From: Bacteroidales bacterium
GTDB taxonomy: Bacteria; Bacteroidota; Bacteroidia; Bacteroidales; P3
Assembly: GCA_017455205.1 (NCBI GenBank)
Contig: JAFTBM010000067.1
Span: 1-37,076 of the forward strand
Direction: 5' to 3'
Length of the DNA stretch: 37,076 bases
Of the stretch, positions 34,701 through 37,076 are shown one piece after another. A program made the position numbers and the translations under genes. Under the pieces are notes generated by a model. The model did not search any database, was not told the origin of the DNA, and worked only from the letters and a program-made list of their open reading frames with translations. Positions within the stretch are counted from its first letter, which is position 1, and each line of letters opens with the position of its first letter.

Positions 34701-37076
34701 CCTCTCTATGTTGCCTTCCGCTATGGCAGCGACTCGACTCATACCAGTAACACTGCCGAAATAACAGGCATCGACAATGTGCGCCTCACTTTGGTTGAAG
34801 GCTGCCTGCCACCAAGCGTAAGCGTTACCGACAACTCCACTGGCTCCTCTATTACCCTCAAATGGCGCGACAACAACCTCGGCTCCTGCACCTACTCCGT
34901 CTTCAAGAACAGCACTTCAGTCGAATCTGGGCTTACCGACACCTTCTACACCTTCTCCAACCTTACACCCCACACCAGCTATACCCTCAAAGTCCAAGCC
35001 AGCTGTAACACCAACCCTTATAGTGAACTCACCGTCCGCACCACCTGCGCCGCTGGCATCAACCTCCCCTACTCCGAAAACTTCGAGGGCTATACGGGCC
35101 TCCCCACCGTCGACTTCGCCATTACCGCCAATGCCCAACCCATGATAGCCTCCTACCCCACCCATATTCTGCCCAGCTGCTGGACGTTCGCTAATATGTC
35201 GCAAGTCAAGCCTAACGCCTCCTACAAACTGCAAACTGGTTCAAGTTCCTACTACCCCAACGCCTATATTACCCAAAACGCCACCTATGCCAAAGACACC
35301 AAGAGTCTCATGTTCCGACAGGCCTACACTGGAGCCTCCATCTTCGCCTCTATGCCCCTCATCAATGGTGGTAGCCTCACCCGCACCCTGCTTTCCTTCA
35401 AATACTATCAGAATTATGCTTATACCAACAAAGGAGTATTAAGCTATGGCGTAATGACCGACCCCAGCGACACTGCCACCTACGTCAATATCAAGACTCT
35501 TAACTTGGTTCAAACCACATGGACCTCCGTAACCGATACCCTCTGCATGTATACCCTCCCGCAAGGTCCACTCTACGTAACATTCCGCTTCGGTGGCAAT
35601 TGCTCTACATATACTTTCTACACCACCATCGACGACATCCAGCTGCAACGTTTGGAGGGCTGCCTCCGACCCGGCGGTCTGACAGCCACCATCCTCGACG
35701 CCTCCGATGCCTCCAACGGCAAAATCCTACTCACGTGGAACGACCACAACAACGACTCCCCCTCGCCTACCTACAGCGTCAAGCAAAACGGCGACCTCCT
35801 CCACTCCACCACCTCCACTCTCTCCTCCGACACCATCACTGGCCTATCCACTGGCACCACCTACACCTTCACCGTCCACCCCTCCTGCGACCCCACAAAG
35901 TACTCTTCCGTAACCGTCCAGTTCCCCTGCACTGGCGGAACACTCCCCTACACCGAGGACTTCGACTCCTACAACACCAGCCAAGGCATTAGTACTGGTA
36001 CAAATTGCCCCACCACCACGAACTACACCTACACCTCGGGCAACAACGTGATGCCCACCTGCTGGCAGTTCCCCAACATCAACCGCACTACCTACCCCCA
36101 GGCGTTCCTCACCTCCAGCGAAGCCAATTCTGGCCGTACCCTTATCATGAAAACTGGGAACACCACACCCATTGTCGCAGTCATCGCCAAAGACTTCGGA
36201 GTACCAGCCAACCAATTGGGTATCTCCTTCAAATATAAGATTAGCAACACCACATATCCCCGACTCGAATGGGGCATCACAACCAACCCCGCCGATGCTG
36301 CCTCGTTCATCCCACTGGGTGCCCACCCAAGAACAATATATACAAGCTATCTTGACGTAACCGCCAACCTCGGCGACTATCCCAACGTCACCAACCTCGG
36401 CACCGTCTATTTCGCTTTCCGCCTCACAAGCCCCAACACAAACAACTACTACGGCCGCATCGACAACGTAACTGTCTGCAATGTAACCACCACCCCCACC
36501 GTGGCCGTACTCAGTGGCGACTCCTACACCTGGTCTTCGGGCAATGGCAACACCTACACCGAACCAGGGGAATACTACTACCGCCACGTGGTAAGCAACT
36601 GCCCCTTGGTCGACACCCTACGCCTGCTGCCCCAATACCACCTCCACCTCCACCTGATGCCCAACAGCGACTATGGGAACATCTCCCTTCACAACAACAC
36701 CACTGGCGACGACTATCCTACCGCCACTGCCATCAACGCCACCAAGTTTAGTGCGGGCGACACCCTGACCCTCACCGCCGCGCCGGCTGCCCGCCGCACC
36801 TTCCTCAAGTGGGAGGAAGCCCCCACCGCGCCCGCCCAGCTGACCATCGTCATGCCCGCAGCCGACACCGTCCTTCGCGCCCGCTTCGCCGCCTCGCGCC
36901 GCTGGGCCGACAGCATCTATGATGCCACCACCGCCGGCCTCTACTACGTCCCTGGCGACCCCTACACCACCCGCCCCTCGGGCAAAGACTACGTCATCAC
37001 CCACGACGGCGACGTCCACATCTACTCCGAGCGCGGCCTGGCCTGGCTCATCTCCGACGTCAACGGCCTCAACGGC
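25713..37076 (+). CDS. Giant modular surface adhesin, 3' end outside the window
   Basis: A single frame is open from ATG 25713 to the right edge, 3788 codons without a stop. An unusual 45-residue N-terminal extension holds a C11 tract and precedes the signal-peptide core CIIFIAAVCGLTNAAQAQ (cleavage near residue 66). Next comes a barrel-like SFPFGG domain (about 85-285), then an array of about 290-residue modules. Each has a cleaved-adhesin/MAM-like jelly roll (PYxENF start, NCWTF, YPQxF, LSFDYKQS, GVMTDPxD, IDNVxL) followed by an FN3 domain. About four Cys per module suggest disulfides. After residue 3600 there is a bacterial-repeat segment (DTLTLTAAPAARRTFLKW), then GLAWLISDVNGLNG, the start of another domain. 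It is very Thr/Ser/Tyr-rich and has few Lys. It is exported, probably surface-bound or secreted; ligand unknown. Confidence 0.85.
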   Translation, partial: MQAFTPPPTILSEASHALCLSSPSPRRGGLSAASKTAQRADRWHAAVIQCIIFIAAVCGLTNAAQAQGLSGYTYSTGTTSLTQTVSTAILTGANKDDNLNYDFDDKTTMLYDIGFSFPFGGQEYTKFSVNTNGILRLGDDVSTGYGDFGSNDGAPRISGFLCDGYAKANAYVKTGLFGDTLRVVEIYLSTYKNWYENSQNYLWKHQIHLYRSGRVRIIQQSSSNYVPRPDWQVGMSIDNYDGWVVKPDYTAVHFDNPGDAGEYFIGLENSGTVKFVANRWFLFTPPSATLYAVRPPSGVKAASFSSTGFTLSWVGQATATKYIVRYGATEVSTTSTSYAITGLTPQQPLTVQVATVVGTDTSSFTPLFVQMPYSLPYVQNFDSYTGDLFGVKPAGWWDSYDYYGNYTNGLISGQEPYVWLEHDINGGQVCWSCDVTPTTQPGSVTQLSMSNYYNSSDNFLHARTLAALPPFDVNASNLKITFDYAVWALNKDGTESNTNIKLYVGLIKDLSSEEAMCGTANWTALTTITPTLKKWNTVTYTYSTAAAPGTYRLAFYYANLNNGEDLAVYIDNIKVENKSCSTPTTQPTDLYATNLTSSGFRLNWSSTADASVPYTVFLDDQVAGTTANGVKYFDITGLEPLSFHRLQVRAASSCPSLPSDVMFIRTACDGDIDAPYSEDFDDYSGAGVAGGTIAPNAPPIRPGCWTFNGLGTWSTSSYKFTTGIDASKWIATTSNKSLTRTNDNNGDCVVSGLKTMTFSFPFGGSTYTQFSFNEDGQIRLGSDEVVGNTCINEPLSGSGANSNNPKVVGCGMDGQMKDNGSNTYGAWANYSDTVTVVQYRMCPIYYIASDPGVVYLPYQVQLYKSGRILIAYQTMSGTAWSPSYQVGFATDASNVWSVSSDGLSTSFHGNGSSDKLDAWPANGRYFEWKPTTANYPQAFLTSGISQSENALLLVNGRAEDVQHIALPLIESGDLNHLAVSFAYRQSTTATSVGELALGTMADPDDPSTFVLIRTLPRTTSWTTVRDTLGIHDLAVSQQYIALRYTGGTTVGENTAIDNVSVTKIKCLPPTGLTASNITTTSMRLSWTDHNGGESDYVIDLNGTEYVVAAGTNYRDFTGLSHGQPCRFIVKADCDEDGYSATRTLYAATLCDDGVDLPYTENFDYYGSVITTNTSAPTGYPATHTLPNCWTFTGLSASTSTYPQAFLTSSSSWRVTGNGLLFNSNTTAPLLAALPLPSGSIPTSQLRLHFQYKQSDTTNYTGRLVYGLMSDPDDAATFVPLDTLKRIALWTTVDCDIAAHPRSQAAFTASSRVHVAFKYIGGTGNNSKYTAIDDVRLTRVCVADLATSTTATSCRLSWTDVSGGTYGFEVYEGETRLGVVAAGTTYFDITSLTPGSTHTYRVTATCGGCECDPASVTVTLPCNGSLPYAEYFDTYGSSGTSIRTGSSTDPPSLYPNHTMPTCWQFPTMSASSSTFPQVFLHAYSNHWVSSPCGLFMRTNEYNKPVVAIVAQDFGYPLHRFRLQFRGRVYNNTLGSTTEARIEWGVVTDLADPTSFVALGSLKSTSFVAIDDTLGNHSLPSGNLYVAFRFVHVSPTSSSTTYGGIDNVDITLLPDCNVYGLTVSSITNSTATLRWENPTATSWTYTVKNGDDVLASGITDTFCNASSLSASTTYTLTIVPSCGGSGRSISFTTDCDATNYCDNFENYTAQTSNTTASSSNFPGQRPACWAFPGHSGVSGDYPYAVVSSNSSCRNAGSKGMVLQSVGSAAPAVAVLPAVYSTPIAYMRLSLSYKYANASYGELSYGVMSNTYDTNTFIKIGIFPRVNTAWHTDTVYIGHHNATFSSAYKHIVLRYASTGTSYYAAIDDLCLEAQDCPPVGGLTVSNITGTTADLAWTDHSGGTATYHIVVNDVEAYTTAAGATSHTLTGLLRGSVNTIGVYADCGGEHTGKVSIVRVITPCASGVDIPYSENFNRYNENVYNNSDVISVSMSTTYTTPSTYPLSHTRPSCWTFTNLSASTSSYPQIFIAKNPNYNRDGDSIKHRGLMFKNYSTVANGAIACLPLANSGNLNRVKVSFDYKQSHTDVGEGVLSLGVMTDPDDPATFTIIKSFPKTTSWVHIDDTICKSTLLPLGDPLYIAFQQGASSGTTYYYTGLDNVQLSFLDGCLPPGGLTTTTIDGNTVSLAWLDNNSGSKPYHILVNGDEWLTTAAGATSCTLTDLPRGSYITIGAYADCGDSHSDIVEISVFIACDGQVDFPYLETFDRYNENVYNTNDVISVSTSTTYTTPSAYPLSHTRPDCWRFMGLSATTSTYPQIFIAKNPNYNRDGDTIGHRALMFKTQMTCKQQCYAVLPLANAGNLTRAKLSFDYKQSTATADEGVLSYGVMTNPNDSTTYVNIATLAKVTAWTHIDANIGQAVGIPLDRPLWVAFRFGSVNANTGTDARYTGLDNVQLTLDDDACQAPGLGVSDNTTGTAVTLSWYDNNLGSCTYSVFKDGVSVATGITDTFYTLSGLTAYTDYTFKVQASCGTNPYSELTVRTTCAAGINLPYTENFEGYTNGIVGVDITNVGAGQPIISTYPVHLLPNCWTFTNTSTALPEASSGKLLTTAGAFPNAYITTNSDYRQGSYGLLFRTAYTGKSVYAALPLVNGGSLTPVILNFKYKNNTTTANQGVLSYGVMTNPTDTSTFTPIATMTKTTAWTTITDTLSMHALPSGTLYVAFKYSNIYSSTSYYMGLDDISLTRAEGCIRPSVLTAAEVAGSTARLTWHDNCLGSATYHVTVDGTEWLTTAAGATGCTLTGLPRGSDLTVGVYADCGGGSQSPTTYITVYTPCGEGVDAPYTENFNRYRGTDIDNSNTTTPSPTISMGYPSSHKLPNCWTFLHLSSGTATYPQAFISTTSYYNNDGDTIGHRALVLKTTTTIKRKLYAALPLANRGDLRRLKLSFDYKQSTTTRHSGVLSYGVMTDPEDSTTYVNIATLPKANTWTTINSNLYEVSNLPIGVPLYVAFRYGSDSTHTSNTAEITGIDNVRLTLVEGCLPPSVSVTDNSTGSSITLKWRDNNLGSCTYSVFKNSTSVESGLTDTFYTFSNLTPHTSYTLKVQASCNTNPYSELTVRTTCAAGINLPYSENFEGYTGLPTVDFAITANAQPMIASYPTHILPSCWTFANMSQVKPNASYKLQTGSSSYYPNAYITQNATYAKDTKSLMFRQAYTGASIFASMPLINGGSLTRTLLSFKYYQNYAYTNKGVLSYGVMTDPSDTATYVNIKTLNLVQTTWTSVTDTLCMYTLPQGPLYVTFRFGGNCSTYTFYTTIDDIQLQRLEGCLRPGGLTATILDASDASNGKILLTWNDHNNDSPSPTYSVKQNGDLLHSTTSTLSSDTITGLSTGTTYTFTVHPSCDPTKYSSVTVQFPCTGGTLPYTEDFDSYNTSQGISTGTNCPTTTNYTYTSGNNVMPTCWQFPNINRTTYPQAFLTSSEANSGRTLIMKTGNTTPIVAVIAKDFGVPANQLGISFKYKISNTTYPRLEWGITTNPADAASFIPLGAHPRTIYTSYLDVTANLGDYPNVTNLGTVYFAFRLTSPNTNNYYGRIDNVTVCNVTTTPTVAVLSGDSYTWSSGNGNTYTEPGEYYYRHVVSNCPLVDTLRLLPQYHLHLHLMPNSDYGNISLHNNTTGDDYPTATAINATKFSAGDTLTLTAAPAARRTFLKWEEAPTAPAQLTIVMPAADTVLRARFAASRRWADSIYDATTAGLYYVPGDPYTTRPSGKDYVITHDGDVHIYSERGLAWLISDVNGLNG
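25726..25736 (+). repeat. Homopolymer tract of 11 C within codons 5-8 of the giant gene
   Basis: Eleven consecutive C follow the codons for Met-Gln-Ala-Phe and the A of the Thr codon. A change of one base would put the ATG out of frame with the signal peptide and the rest of the protein. ATG 25713 is the only in-frame ATG between the preceding stop (25701) and the signal peptide. Confidence 0.9.
26838..36470 (+). repeat. Eleven tandem adhesin/FN3 modules in the giant gene
   Basis: Modules begin (Pro or equivalent of PYxENF) at 26838, 27735, 29181, 29988, 30801, 31605, 32472, 33342, 34212, 35067 and 35946. Spacing is 804-897 bp except for module 2 (1446 bp), which contains an inserted SFPFGG domain (about 27990-28490). 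Modules 6, 7 and 9 share the NRY subtype and TTAAGAT FN3; modules 8 and 10 share the EGY subtype and an FN3 ending NPYSELTVRTTCAAG. Neighbouring copies remain similar at the DNA level. Confidence 0.85.

Noticed and set aside
1..37076. Prophage, plasmid or transposon
   Set aside because: No integrase, transposase, replication or phage structural gene is seen. Housekeeping genes (bamA, rbfA, ackA, queC-F) point to chromosome.

Overview
The window reads as a chromosomal segment of a member of the Bacteroidota, most likely order Bacteroidales. The evidence is eight promoter boxes of the Bacteroidota type (TAnnTTTG; two of them with TTTG 19-20 bp upstream), lipoproteins and outer-membrane proteins typical of the group, a bamA-skp-skp cluster, two proteins of the 'Fibrobacter succinogenes major paralogous domain' type, and a giant Thr/Ser/Tyr-rich adhesin built of cleaved-adhesin/MAM-like and fibronectin III modules. 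Species cannot be named from sequence alone. No rRNA, tRNA, CRISPR array, transposase or phage gene was seen.

Layout. 1-324: C-terminal end of a paralogous-domain protein. 827-7034 (+): tryptophanase, Wza-like export lipoprotein, Wzc-like tyrosine kinase with a Gly-Tyr tail and an OmpA-type protein, tightly spaced and closed by a terminator. 7513-11242 (+): bamA and two skp/ompH genes for outer-membrane protein assembly. 11331-12527 (-): acetate kinase. 12928-13659 (-): full-length lipoprotein paralogue of the gene at position 1, with the same 3' flank in inverted orientation. 14010-16191 (+): small outer-membrane barrel, rbfA and a LolC/E-type permease. 16339-19081 (-): methyltransferase, membrane protein, porin-like barrel. 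19267-21867 (+): UvrD-type helicase with a DnaQ-like exonuclease inserted in it. 21878-24071 (-): queC-queD-queE-queF for preQ1 synthesis. 24364-25245 (+): HTH-Fic protein. 25713 to the right edge (+): giant modular surface protein, still open at the edge (more than 3780 residues).

Intergenic regions are unusually structured. Arrays with an 11-bp period occur at about 501-555, 7223-7277, 12704-12758 and 25407-25565. A 7/21-bp TCAATTY array separates queC from queD and supplies the queC stop codon. Homopolymer tracts (G13 at 13847, C11 at 25726) sit in the leader of a lipoprotein gene and in the first codons of the giant adhesin gene, where they could allow on/off switching.

Base composition changes along the window. 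The + strand is G-rich up to about 17-18 kb and C-rich after about 19 kb whichever way genes point. This suggests that the segment spans or lies near the replication terminus. A weak dif-like sequence lies at 25578-25605.

The most interesting items are the possibly phase-variable giant adhesin with higher-order module duplication, the skew switch, the 11-bp-period intergenic arrays, the invertible-looking 12-kb segment, and the helicase/exonuclease fusion.
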